Source: Deinococcus aestuarii
GTDB lineage: Bacteria > Deinococcota > Deinococci > Deinococcales > Deinococcaceae
Length of the DNA stretch: 64,000 nt
Assembly (NCBI RefSeq): GCF_018863415.1
Contig: NZ_JAHKSN010000024.1
Span: forward strand, 1 to 64,000
Reading direction: 5' to 3'
The translations under genes and the position numbers were made by a program. This document shows, piece by piece, positions 36,018 to 48,331 of this stretch. Positions within the stretch are counted from its first letter, which is position 1. Every line of letters starts with the position of its first letter. The notes below the pieces were generated by a model that was given only the letters and a program-made list of their open reading frames with translations, searched no databases and was not told the DNA's origin.

Positions 36018-36112
36018 TGGAGCAGGCTGGTCGCCAGTACCATCAAGCAGGGGCACCGCCGTCTCCCCGCTGGTCGCGGGGCATCTTGCTGCCAGACGAA
36101 ACCTGCATAGGA
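36018..36112 (-). other. array unit 3: unassigned structured segment
   Basis: It lies between Y units. CCCCGC-GACCA-GCGGGG (36081-36065) is a clear hairpin, and GCAGG/CCTGC plus TGG/CCA could close a larger branched fold. No tRNA arm or Y motif is present. Confidence 0.35.
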
Positions 36113-36207
36113 ACTCAGGGCAAGGGGTGGGCCACGGGATGTGCACGTGCGCGAAGCACGGTTTCCTCGGGATGGTGAAGAAGAACCGTAACCCTTCGGC
36201 CCTGAGT
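36113..36207 (-). ncRNA. array unit 2: canonical Y RNA, 95 nt
   Basis: The classical Y architecture: ACTCAGGGC pairs with GCCCTGAGT at the ends (9 bp), followed by the asymmetric internal loop CGAA opposite UU and the inner helix GGGT/ACCC. GGGTTACGG continues the 5' strand, as in animal Y RNAs. The apical part is a large loop with a GTGC.GCAC hairpin. It begins 2 bases after the CCA of the preceding tRNA-like unit. This is the best candidate for the orthologue of the known D. radiodurans Y RNA. Confidence 0.75.
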
Positions 36208-36209
36208 GT

Positions 36210-36284
36210 TGGCGATCCCAGCGGGAATCGAACCCGCGTTCTCCGGCAGACAACCGGGCGTCTTGGCCGCTAGACGACGGAATC
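36210..36284 (-). tRNA. array unit 1b: tRNA-Asp(GUC)-like RNA, CCA encoded
   Basis: Acceptor GATTCCG/TGGGATC (with G-U pairs), U8, D arm GTCT-AGCGGCCA-AGAC, anticodon arm CCCGG-TTGTCTG-CCGGA, T arm GCGGG-TTCGATT-CCCGC, discriminator G and CCA. U33 is present and 34-36 read GTC. However, position 37 is U instead of a purine, the 27-43 pair is C-A, and the variable loop has only 4 bases. It may be a functional tRNA, but a tRNA mimic is more likely given its place between two Y RNAs. Confidence 0.55.
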
Positions 36285-36292
36285 GGGATGGA

Positions 36293-36363
36293 GACCGGGC
36301 AAGGTATGACGTTGGGGCATGGTCTACAGTCGAGGGAGGTAACCCAGCGTCTCCGGCCCGGTC
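36293..36363 (-). ncRNA. array unit 1: canonical Y RNA, 71 nt
   Basis: GACCGGGC pairs with GCCCGGTC (8 bp). An asymmetric loop follows (CGGA opposite a strand ending CUU), then an inner GACG/CGTC helix, and the conserved TGGGTTACC on the 5' side. It is the first structured unit after the TAGACT promoter box and ends 8 bases before the tRNA-Asp-like unit. Confidence 0.6.
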
Positions 36364-36404
36364 GGTGGGGCTGGGGCGCGCGGCCTCGTCCTCACCTGGG
36401 GCAG

Positions 36405-36410
36405 AGTCTA
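36405..36410 (-). promoter_or_regulatory. -10 box TAGACT upstream of the RNA array
   Basis: TAGACT lies about 40 bases before the first Y RNA and downstream of the fakA terminator, so it is the likely promoter of the whole array. No good -35 hexamer is visible in the C-rich spacer. Confidence 0.45.
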
Positions 36411-36483
36411 CGGAGGGGGCCGGGGGCGGCACATTCGCCGCTTGGCGCAGGGGAAGGCTAGGCCGAATCGCGCAGAAGGGGCG

Positions 36484-36523
36484 AAAGAGCGGGGGCCGGG
36501 GCGGCGAGGCTCCGGCCCCCGCT
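36484..36523 (-). terminator. terminator after fakA
   Basis: AGCGGGGGCCGG and CCGGCCCCCGCT pair over 12 bp and are followed on the minus strand by CTTTCG. It separates the fakA unit from the Y RNA array. Confidence 0.7.
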
Positions 36524-36532
36524 GCCCGCCAG

Positions 36533-38141
<1,609 letters not shown>

Positions 38142-38149
<8 letters not shown>

Positions 38150-38474
38150 GCTGCACCCCCACCGCGTGAACGCGCGTCGCCTTGAGGGTGATGCCCGCCT
38201 GGGTGCGCACGATGTGCTCCACGCGCTCCACGATATTGCGCGCGACCGTGGGGATGCTCACCCCGTAGGCGACCACGACGTACAGGTCGGCGAGGTGATC
38301 GGGTCCCTCGCGGCCAATCACGACCCCTTCGCGGGCGTTGGCGCGGCCCAGCACGCGCGACAGGCCCTCCTTGAGGTTGGCGGGGGCCATGCCGACCACG
38401 CCCGGAACCTCGTGCGCCGTCAGGCCGATGAGAGAGGCGAGCGCCGCCTCGGTGATGTTGATGGTGCCAGTCAC
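38142..38474 (-). CDS. Asp23/Gls24 family protein
   Basis: A 110-residue protein starting VTGTINITEAALASLIGLTAHEVPGVVGM, the family's typical opening, with DLYVVVAYGVSIPTVARNIVERVEHIV in the middle. The function is unclear. In Firmicutes, relatives are envelope-stress or membrane-associated proteins and are commonly next to fakA. The GTG start is favoured because TATACT ends 10 bases upstream, giving a nearly leaderless mRNA. Confidence 0.88.
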
Positions 38475-38484
38475 AGTAGAGGTC

Positions 38485-38490
38485 AGTATA
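38485..38490 (-). promoter_or_regulatory. -10 box TATACT of asp23-fakA
   Basis: A perfect TATACT sits 10 bases before the GTG at 38474. No ribosome site is present between them. Confidence 0.6.
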
Positions 38491-38640
38491 CGCGAGCGTG
38501 AAGGAGGGCCGGGCCGTGGCACCCCGGTGGAGAGGGCCTCTTGTCGCGTCTGATTTGGTGTACAGGCCCTGATCGAGACAAGTCGCCCACGTGGTGATCG
38601 ATCCTCGCCTCTTCACCCCATTCCCTATGAACGAGCCTGG

Positions 38641-38670
38641 TTGGTCGGCCGTGGGTCAGGGGTGTACACT
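38641..38670 (+). promoter_or_regulatory. promoter upstream of the decayed membrane-protein gene
   Basis: TTGGTC (38641-38646) and TACACT (38665-38670) are 18 bases apart. GCGGAGG and GGGGAG ribosome-site-like words follow before the ATGs at 38708 and 38761. Confidence 0.5.
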
Positions 38671-38760
38671 TTTTCACACACCATTTGAGCTTCTTAGCGG
38701 AGGACTCATGCGGAAAGACGCTTCCCACGTCGGCCCGCACGAGGGGCCTCAGGGGGAGAG

Positions 38761-39548
38761 ATGGACCGGTCTACTTATGGAATGTCTTCCCGCTCCGAAA
38801 CTCCAGCCCAGGAGCCCGGGCGCCAAGCTCAACCGGGCGTGGAGGCTTCCCTGCACCCACGGCGCGTTGTCACATTCCTGATGACGTGTGCGGGGTTCCT
38901 CGTCGTGTGTGGACTGGCAGGTGAGCTGACCGTTCTTCGGCTCCCGGACTTTACGGGACGGGACGTGTTCGCCCCCTGATGGACCTCCGTGCAGAATCCA
39001 TCATTCCCTCAACCTTCTCCGCACTGATCCTGCTTGTGGCCGGATTGTTGTTTTGGTCGATTTCGGCGGGCAAGTAAGCTGTGCATGATCGCTTCGCCAT
39101 CACATGACGGGGGCTTGCGTTTTTGCTCTTCTACGTGGCTCTGGATGAGAACACTCAAATCCACGAGCGTACAAGTGCGATCACCCAGCGTCATTTTCAT
39201 ACAGACGGGCTGCTGCCCTATGCATGGGTCATTCCATACGCCATCCTGGCTCTTTTGATCGGCTTGGTCCTTCTTCGTTTCCTGAACCACCTCCCTGCCC
39301 GTATTCGCATGTTGCTGCTCCTGTCCGGCGCGATGTACCTGTCTGGTGCTCTGGGCTTCGAGATGCTGGAGGGGCGGGCGACCTCCGCAGACGTTGTTGA
39401 CCAAGTGCGCTTGATTCTATTGACCTCGGTCGAGGAGGGTCTGGAAATGTTCGCCGTCATCGTGTTGATCGGGGCTTTGCTGGAGTACATCCGTACCCAG
39501 ATGCCCAGGCTGCTCGTGCGGGTACGGATCAGTCATGAACGGGGCTAG
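38761..39548 (+). pseudogene. decayed membrane protein gene
   Basis: Three pieces of one protein can be read. Residues from MDRSTYGMSS to VFAP end at a TGA (38977), next to a run of five Cs. Shifting one base lets the frame continue as MDLRAESIIPSTFSALILLVAG...SISAGK, stopped by TAA (39075). The same frame goes on to a TGA at 39105, then RGLAFLLFYVALDENTQIHERT to the end at 39548. One frameshift and two nonsense codons therefore interrupt a protein with about six membrane segments. The final 141-residue piece would be the part an automatic annotation keeps. The family is not recognised. The DNA is less GC-rich than average. Confidence 0.7.
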
Positions 39549-39577
39549 GTGCCTGACACAGCAGGGGGACCGGCCCC

Positions 39578-39605
39578 AAAAAGAAAAGCCCCGTCTGGAA
39601 CGGGG
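39578..39605 (-). terminator. terminator of tRNA-Leu
   Basis: On the minus strand CCCCGT-TCCAG-ACGGGG is followed by CTTTTCTTTTT. It also closes the convergent end of the decayed plus-strand gene. Confidence 0.85.
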
Positions 39606-39609
39606 TTTG

Positions 39610-39694
39610 TGGTGCCGAGAGCGGGACTTGAACCCGCACGGGTCGCCCCGGCCGATTTTAAGTCGGATGCGTCTACCGATTCCGCCATCCCGGC
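39610..39694 (-). tRNA. tRNA-Leu(UAA)
   Basis: Acceptor GCCGGGA/TCTCGGC, long class II variable arm, anticodon loop CTTAAAA (TAA at 34-36), T arm GCGGG-TTCAAGT-CCCGC, A73 and encoded CCA. It shows that ordinary tRNAs of this genome encode CCA. Confidence 0.95.
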
Positions 39695-39702
39695 CCGGGG
39701 GA

Positions 39703-39708
39703 AGTATA
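39703..39708 (-). promoter_or_regulatory. -10 box TATACT of tRNA-Leu
   Basis: TATACT ends 8 bases before the tRNA 5' end and lies just after the tmRNA terminator. Confidence 0.6.
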
Positions 39709-39711
39709 GGG

Positions 39712-39735
39712 AAAAACCCCGCCGGGGTGGCGGGG
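39712..39735 (-). terminator. terminator of tmRNA
   Basis: On the minus strand CCCCGCC-ACCCC-GGCGGGG is followed by TTTTT, 5 bases after the tmRNA CCA. Confidence 0.85.
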
Positions 39736-39738
39736 CGG

Positions 39739-40087
<349 letters not shown>

Positions 40088-40096
40088 AGCCCGAAA

Positions 40097-40102
40097 AGTG
40101 TA
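40097..40102 (-). promoter_or_regulatory. -10 box TACACT of ssrA
   Basis: TACACT ends 9 bases before the tmRNA 5' end. No -35 consensus is evident. Confidence 0.6.
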
Positions 40103-40180
40103 CCAGAACGCCGCCCCGAGCATCCTGAGCCTTCCCACGATCTCTCCTCATGCGCGCAGGCGGGCCGTCCGCCCAGCCGG

Positions 40181-40912
40181 TTATTCCCCTCGCCTGAGCC
40201 GTCCATTCAACACCCGCCATTGCTTGCGCCCGTAGGCGTAGACGGGGTGGGTCCAGCGTCCGGCCACCACCCCCTCGCGCAGGGCGGCGATCAAATCCTC
40301 GGGCGTGCGGATGATCCGGAAAGGTGTCTCCACCCACGCCTCGCCGATGTCGCGCAGGGTGTGGGCGTCACTCCCGGCGCACTCCGGCAGGGCGCGCTCC
40401 CGTGCCCAGGCGGCGGCGACGAGGTTCCAGCGGTGGCGCGAGAGGCGGGAATTGAAGGTCTCCACGATGTCCACCTGAGCTGCGATCCGCGCCGTCGCCT
40501 CCGGCTTCAGGCGGTAGCGTTTGAGGGGGTCGAAGCCGTGCTGGAGCATCACCAGGCCGCCCTGCGCCTTGATCTCGCGGACGGTCTCCTCGGGGGTGAG
40601 CCCTGGCGGAATGCGCTCGTTCAGGAAGAGGCCGATCAGCTCACCCTCCGACGTGGTGACTTCCTCGCCGGGAATGACGCTGAGGCGGTCGTCCAGCCCC
40701 AGGTCGGCCACGATGCGGGCGAGCTCGGGACCGCCGCGCTGCTGGTCGTGGTCGGTGACGGCGACCACCCGGGTGTTCGTCCGCAGCATCCAGGCGGGGA
40801 CGCCGCGCAGCGGGGTGCGGCAGTCGTGGCTGACCTCGCTGTGGATGTGGAGGTCCACTCGCATGACCTGCACGCCGTCGCGGAAGACGACGTTGTTGAT
40901 CAGGGTCGGCAT
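40181..40912 (-). CDS. PHP domain metal-dependent phosphoesterase
   Basis: A 243-residue PHP protein. The metal ligands are in RVDLHIHSEVSHDC (HxH), AVTDHDQQRG (DH), PGEEVTTSEGE, MLQHGFD, and AGSDAHTLRDIG. This is the TrpH/YciV-like pattern, acting on nucleotide or RNA phosphates. It starts 4 bases after the lipid-kinase stop with GGAGG upstream. Substrate unknown. Confidence 0.88.
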   Translation of the reverse strand: MPTLINNVVFRDGVQVMRVDLHIHSEVSHDCRTPLRGVPAWMLRTNTRVVAVTDHDQQRGGPELARIVADLGLDDRLSVIPGEEVTTSEGELIGLFLNERIPPGLTPEETVREIKAQGGLVMLQHGFDPLKRYRLKPEATARIAAQVDIVETFNSRLSRHRWNLVAAAWARERALPECAGSDAHTLRDIGEAWVETPFRIIRTPEDLIAALREGVVAGRWTHPVYAYGRKQWRVLNGRLRRGE

Positions 40913-40916
40913 GTGC

Positions 40917-41861
40917 CTAGCCTCCCTCCTTCGGCGGCACGAGCACCCGGAGGGCACCCGGCCAGACCTCGATCCTCACGGTGCCCATCACGCCCGGTCG
41001 TGCGCGCCGCACCTCACCGTCCACGTGGAAAGCCTGCCCGACATAGGGAAGCTCGACCACCCGCGCCTCGTCGCTGGACACGCTCGGCAACGCCTCGAAC
41101 TCGTCGCGTGCTAGGGCCGCGAGGTAGGCGATCAACCCGTCTTGTTGCTCCCCGTTCACCCGGATGACGTTCAGCCGCCCGTCGGTGGGATCGGCGGTGG
41201 TGGCAAGCCGCAGGCGGGGGCCGGTCGCCCTCGTGTTCATCACCTCCATGAGCGCGCAGGCGGCCTCCGGGTGCACCTCTCCGTCGAGTGTGAGGGCCAG
41301 CGGCGGCGGCTCGAAGCCGCGCAGGGCCGAGGCGAGCGCCTGCACGGCCCGCAGCGGGCTCTTGCCCCCTTCCGGGTCGTACTCGGCGAGCACGTGGGCG
41401 AAGGCGCCGCAGCCGCACGCCTCCACGAAGAGGTCCTCGCCCCAGGGGGCCGTCACCCGCCCGAGGTCGAGGGGCACGGTCCGGGCGTTCGCGGAGCGGG
41501 CGAGCACGTCCAGGGGCGCTCCCTCGATGCCCAGCGTCCGCCCGATGTTGTTCGCGGTGCCCATCGGGAGGATGCCGAGCCGCACGCCCGCCTGCCCGGC
41601 GAGGTGCAACGCCGCCGCGCGCACCGTGCCGTCGCCGCCCGCCACGAAGACGGTGCCGCGCACGTCCGCCAGGGCGGAGGCGAGGTCCGCCTCGTCGTCC
41701 GTCGCGCGGTAGACGGGCCGGTAGCCGAGCCCGTACAGCGCCTCCACGAGGAGGTCGGGGCTGGCGTGTTCGCTGCCGCCCGCCCCCCGGTTGAAGATCA
41801 GCGTGGCGTCCGTCACGTCCGCGCCCGGCACCTGAGGGGCTGCCGGAGAGTCGAGGGTCAT
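40917..41861 (-). CDS. diacylglycerol/lipid kinase family protein
   Basis: A 314-residue member of the DagK/YegS superfamily. The ATP loop is VFVAGGDGTVRAAA and LGILPMGTANNIGRTLGI contains the GTxN(D) motif. A second beta domain ends with FHVDGEVRRARPG. It probably phosphorylates a membrane lipid at the cytosolic face. It forms a two-gene unit with the PHP gene. TACAGT 6 bases before the ATG indicates a leaderless mRNA. Confidence 0.9.
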   Translation of the reverse strand: MTLDSPAAPQVPGADVTDATLIFNRGAGGSEHASPDLLVEALYGLGYRPVYRATDDEADLASALADVRGTVFVAGGDGTVRAAALHLAGQAGVRLGILPMGTANNIGRTLGIEGAPLDVLARSANARTVPLDLGRVTAPWGEDLFVEACGCGAFAHVLAEYDPEGGKSPLRAVQALASALRGFEPPPLALTLDGEVHPEAACALMEVMNTRATGPRLRLATTADPTDGRLNVIRVNGEQQDGLIAYLAALARDEFEALPSVSSDEARVVELPYVGQAFHVDGEVRRARPGVMGTVRIEVWPGALRVLVPPKEGG

Positions 41862-41867
41862 GGGAGG

Positions 41868-41873
41868 ACTGTA
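41868..41873 (-). promoter_or_regulatory. -10 box TACAGT, leaderless lipid kinase gene
   Basis: TACAGT lies 6 bases before the ATG at 41861. An overlapping TAGGCT 5 bases further upstream is an alternative box. Confidence 0.55.
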
Positions 41874-41915
41874 GCCTACTCCGCACGAAGCGCGACAGCC
41901 GGCCAGCGGGGGAGG

Positions 41916-42830
41916 TCAGGGGTACTCGACCAGGAGAGGACGGTGATCGCTCCCCGCTGGCGCTAGGACGCGGGCGCGGGTGGGGGTCAGGCCGCGCGCC
42001 ATCACGTGGTCTATGCGCAGGAACAGGCCGGGGAAGGTCCAGCCCGGGCCATGCCCCGCCGCGCCGTGGGCATCCGGGCCAAAAGCTCTTTGAAGCTGGC
42101 GGTACACCAGTCCCCGAGGGGGCGTGTTCAGGTCGCCGCCCAGCAGGAGCGGGCCCGGCTGCCGCGCGGCAATCTCCGTGAGGAGGGCCACCTGCGCCGC
42201 CCGCACGTCCCGGGTGCGTCGCACCGTGGCGAGGTCGCCGCGCAGGGCGCTGGAGACGAGGACGGTGTTCAGGTGCGCGTTGACGACCCTCACGCTCTGC
42301 CCCCGCCAACGCACCTCGGTTTCGAGGAAGGCCCGTCCGCTGCCCGGAGCCGGGTCAACTCGCGTGGCGAGGACGGGCAGGCGCGTCAGGGTCGTCACCT
42401 CCCGCGCTGCCTGCACCCGGTAGCCGGGCAGGGCGGCGAGCAGCTCGGGCCCGAAGCCCACCCGCACGAAGTTCGTCTCCTGAAGCAAGATCACGTCCGC
42501 GTCCGCCGCCCGCAACGCCCCCGCGATCTGGCCCGGCGTGCCCAGCGTTCCCCGCGCCACGTTGTAGGTGACGACCCGCAGCGTGCCGCCCGGCTGGGGC
42601 CGCCAGTGGAGGAAGTCCGCACCCCACAGGGCCAGCAGCGTTCCCGCCAGCGCCACGCCCACGCCCCGCCTTTTCCAGAAGGTCCAGGCCAGCACGAGGG
42701 GCGCAGGCAGCACCCACACCCCCGCCGGGAGGTAGGCGAGCAGGAGGGTCGGCACCGTCCGCTCGCCGACGAACTCCCCGAGGAGCCACGCCAGGGCCAC
42801 GGTCAAGAGGTACGCCCACGCCAGCCGCAT
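41916..42830 (-). CDS. membrane-anchored endonuclease/exonuclease/phosphatase family protein
   Basis: A 304-residue protein with three N-terminal membrane segments (LAWAYLLTVALAWLLGEF, VPTLLLAYLPAGVWVLPAPLVLAW, GVALAGTLLALWGADFL). An EEP domain follows: VVTYNVARG, DVILLQETNFV, VVNAHLNT, LLGGDLNTPPRG and SDHRPLLVEYP carry the Asn, Glu, Asp and His of the active site. It resembles VanJ-type proteins, where the catalytic domain faces outside and may act on undecaprenyl phosphates. I start at MRLAWAYLL. Nine more codons lie upstream in frame. Confidence 0.82.
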   Translation of the reverse strand: MRLAWAYLLTVALAWLLGEFVGERTVPTLLLAYLPAGVWVLPAPLVLAWTFWKRRGVGVALAGTLLALWGADFLHWRPQPGGTLRVVTYNVARGTLGTPGQIAGALRAADADVILLQETNFVRVGFGPELLAALPGYRVQAAREVTTLTRLPVLATRVDPAPGSGRAFLETEVRWRGQSVRVVNAHLNTVLVSSALRGDLATVRRTRDVRAAQVALLTEIAARQPGPLLLGGDLNTPPRGLVYRQLQRAFGPDAHGAAGHGPGWTFPGLFLRIDHVMARGLTPTRARVLAPAGSDHRPLLVEYP

Positions 42831-42915
42831 GGGAAGAAGCCTCTCACCCGGGGGCAAGAGGCGTCGCCTATCGAAAGGGGGAGAGGTTGTGAACGGTCAG
42901 AGCAGGGTTTGGGTT

Positions 42916-42992
42916 TGGTAGGAGACAAGGGACTCGAACCCTTAACCGCCCCCTTAGAAGACGGGTGCTCTGACCGCTTGAGCTAGCCTCCC
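42916..42992 (-). tRNA. tRNA-Arg(UCU)
   Basis: Acceptor GGGAGGC/GTCTCCT, D arm GCTC-AAGCGGTCA-GAGC, anticodon loop CTTCTAA (TCT at 34-36), T arm AAGGG-TTCGAGT-CCCTT, A73 and CCA. All invariant positions (U8, A14, U33) are kept. Confidence 0.93.
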
Positions 42993-43118
42993 GTGCCCAC
43001 ACGCTCCGTCGCTGACATCTCAGCGGCGTGGTGCGTGGGCGATATTCGCAGGGAAGCCATCGTTGTCATCGTAGGTTCCTCCATGTGCGTCAGGTAGGCA
43101 CCGGGCTCGGTTCCAAGC

Positions 43119-44837
<1,719 letters not shown>

Positions 44838-44950
44838 GGTTCGTCACTTCCTTCGCGGGATGATGGGAGGCGGAACGTGGGGACACGCACCCGAGGCCAC
44901 CCGGATGCGGTCCGCGCGGCGGGAGGGAGGCACATTTCAGCATTGCCCCC

Positions 44951-44956
44951 AGTATA
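44951..44956 (-). promoter_or_regulatory. -10 box TATACT of hflX
   Basis: TATACT on the minus strand lies about 115 bases before the hflX start, giving a leadered mRNA. The rest of 44838-45153 shows no gene. Confidence 0.5.
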
Positions 44957-45153
44957 GGCCGGGGAACCCGGAAAAGGTGTGCCTTTACTGAAGAAACTTG
45001 ATCATGGTGCGCTCAGCTTATGGCGGAAGTCAGGTCGGACGCATCCGCCGAATGACGCAGCCGGGGATGAGGGCGTTGGCCGACAAGGAACGCCGCGAAG
45101 AGGTCGTGGGCGTGGGGTAGGCAGCCCCGACCCTCGTCGCCCGGCCTGCGTCC

Positions 45154-45159
45154 TACACT
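45154..45159 (+). promoter_or_regulatory. -10 box TACACT before the 14-codon ORF
   Basis: TACACT ends 5 bases before the ATG at 45165, so the short ORF would be the first thing translated on a leaderless mRNA. Confidence 0.5.
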
Positions 45160-45164
45160 GCCCC

Positions 45165-45209
45165 ATGCACTCACAAGCTGGCCCGGCCCCGGTCAGCGGC
45201 CTCCGGTGA
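45165..45209 (+). CDS. 14-residue upstream ORF MHSQAGPAPVSGLR
   Basis: The ORF starts at the predicted transcript end and its TGA overlaps the GTG of the membrane-protein gene (GTGA). It probably serves to load ribosomes onto a leaderless mRNA and couple translation to the next gene, rather than making a functional peptide. Confidence 0.4.
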   Translation: MHSQAGPAPVSGLR

Positions 45210-45571
45210 TCGTCTCCGCCCTGCTGGTCCTCCTGGCCGCCGGGTGGGTGGCGTGGACGGGGTGGCGGGCAGGACCCGGTTCCCCCGCGCGGATGCGGGC
45301 GTCACGCTGGGCGGCGGGCCTGAGCATCGCGGGGGCGGCGGGGCTCCTGCCCTCCTACGTCCTCGCCTTCGCCGTGGGCGTGGGCAGCCTGCCCGGCGGA
45401 GACTTCGCCTGGCCCAGCCTGCTCATCCCCGTGCCGTTCCTGCTGCTCGTGGCCTTCGGGGCGGTGGCGCTCCTCCTCGCTCCCTCGGGGCGGCAACGGG
45501 CGCTCCTCGTGGGCCTGACCCTGCTCGCCGCGCTCCTCGTCTTGCTGGGGGGAGGGTGGTTGGGGCTGTGA
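45206..45571 (+). CDS. small membrane protein, unknown
   Basis: A 121-residue protein with four hydrophobic segments (VSALLVLLAAGWVAWTGW, a GLSIAGAAGLLPSYVLAFAV run, PSLLIPVPFLLLVAFGAVALLLA, ALLVGLTLLAALLVLLGGGWL). It is not recognised. The GTG start overlaps the upstream 14-codon ORF by 4 bases. Confidence 0.65.
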   Translation: MIVSALLVLLAAGWVAWTGWRAGPGSPARMRASRWAAGLSIAGAAGLLPSYVLAFAVGVGSLPGGDFAWPSLLIPVPFLLLVAFGAVALLLAPSGRQRALLVGLTLLAALLVLLGGGWLGL

Positions 45572-45594
45572 GGTGTGCCCACCGCCCGCGCCCC

Positions 45595-45629
45595 AAAAAC
45601 CTCACCCCCGACCGGGTGGGGTCAGGGGT
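45595..45629 (-). terminator. terminator of tRNA-Ser
   Basis: On the minus strand ACCCCTGACC pairs with GGTCGGGGGT (one U-G pair), followed by GAGGTTTTT. Confidence 0.75.
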
Positions 45630-45633
45630 GGGG

Positions 45634-45728
<95 letters not shown>

Positions 45729-45809
45729 GTGTGGTCGCTTCCGGCGCAGGTCCGGTGGGCGTCAGCGAATATAGCACGCCCCCCTGGGAGTTGGGGAGGG
45801 GGGAGGCGC

Positions 45810-45815
45810 TACAGT
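45810..45815 (+). promoter_or_regulatory. -10 box TACAGT, leaderless murJ
   Basis: TACAGT ends 7 bases before the GTG start of murJ. Confidence 0.55.
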
Positions 45816-45822
45816 TGGCCCC

Positions 45823-47406
<1,584 letters not shown>

Positions 47407-47751
47407 GGCGGTGGGGTTGGAAGGCGTGACCCCCACCCCCCAGCCCCCTCCCCCCAGGGGGGGCAGGGGGAGCGGCGCTGCGCTACGCAAGGGCACACGG
47501 GCGGCGTGGGTGGACGGGTTCCTGCAAGCGGAAGGTGTGATCTTGTCGCGTCCCAGTCGCTACCCCACCGTCTCGCTGCGCGAGCCGACGTGGCCGTGGG
47601 CCAGGGGCGTTCAGTCACGGGTACTCATCGGGCGTCCAGATCGACGGTTTGAACAGCGCAAAGGCCCCCGCCCTCTTTCTCCCTCTCCCCTTGTGGGAGA
47701 GGGCCGGGATGAGGGGGCGTGTGACCACCTCCCCCGCCCCTGCCTCCCTCC
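47407..47751. repeat. intergenic region with REP-like palindromes
   Basis: There is no gene in this 345-bp convergent space. Two palindromes stand out: a CCCCCT...AGGGGG block at about 47441-47471, and CCCTCTCCC/GGGAGAGGG with a CTTGT loop at 47681-47703, followed by GCCGGGATGAGGGG. Both resemble REP-type dispersed repeats common in GC-rich bacteria and may also end murJ and ydcF-like transcripts. Confidence 0.5.
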
Positions 47752-48324
47752 CTACCTCCCCACCCCCAGCAACGAGTACGCCAAGAGCGCCAGCTTCTCC
47801 CGCAGCAGGTAACGGCGGTCCGGTCGGTCGCCGAGGGGACTCGGGCTCGCGTTCGCGTTCATGTCGAGGGCGTGTGCGAGGGCCAGGGCGCGCGGCGCGT
47901 GGGCCTCGTCGGTGACCAGGGTGACGGGGGTGTGGGGGGGCAGGTACGCGCGGGCATTGCGCAGGTTCTCTACCGTCGTACGGCTGCGTGTCTCGGCGAG
48001 GAGGGCGGTGGACGGGACGCCGTGGCGGTGCAGGTAGGTCACGCCGACCTCGCCCTCGCTGTGGGGGTCGCCGGGCTGGCGGCCTCCCGTCACCACGACG
48101 GTCCGGATACCGCCCGCCCGGTAGAGGCTCAGGGCATGGTCGAGCCGACGCTGGAAGGCGGGGCTGGGCCTGCCCGCATACTGCGCGGCGCCGAGGACCA
48201 CGAGGACGGGGTGGGGCGGCTGGGCGGAGGGTACGCGCGCACCGGGGGCCAGCAGGAAGGCGGCCACCAGCAGCAAGGCGAGGGCGAGCGGCAGCAGGGA
48301 GAGGCCCGAGCCCGTGGCGCGCAT
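47752..48324 (-). CDS. YdcF family protein (DUF218)
   Basis: A 190-residue protein with an N-terminal membrane anchor (LSLLPLALALLLVAAFLLAPG) and a DUF218 domain: HPVLVVLGAAQYAGRPSPAFQRRLDHALSLYR, VVVTGGRQ, SEGEVGVTYLHRHGVP, ETRSRTTVENLRNARAYL and VTLVTDEAHAPRALALA. Relatives (SanA, YdcF) are linked to envelope integrity and bind nucleotides. TACGCT 7 bases before the ATG marks a leaderless start. The 1286-codon minus frame covering topA is a shadow of that gene. Confidence 0.88.
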   Translation of the reverse strand: MRATGSGLSLLPLALALLLVAAFLLAPGARVPSAQPPHPVLVVLGAAQYAGRPSPAFQRRLDHALSLYRAGGIRTVVVTGGRQPGDPHSEGEVGVTYLHRHGVPSTALLAETRSRTTVENLRNARAYLPPHTPVTLVTDEAHAPRALALAHALDMNANASPSPLGDRPDRRYLLREKLALLAYSLLGVGR

Positions 48325-48331
48325 CGCGGCG

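Noticed and set aside
35178..36363. Reading the array as an ordinary tRNA gene cluster
   Set aside because: Most units lack a usable anticodon arm, U33, or U8/A14. Several have 50-70 extra bases with Y RNA motifs and lack CCA, unlike the three normal tRNAs in this window.
35178..36363. Reading the array as a CRISPR or simple tandem repeat
   Set aside because: Units differ in length (71-134 nt) and acceptor sequence. Only short functional motifs and T-loop words recur.
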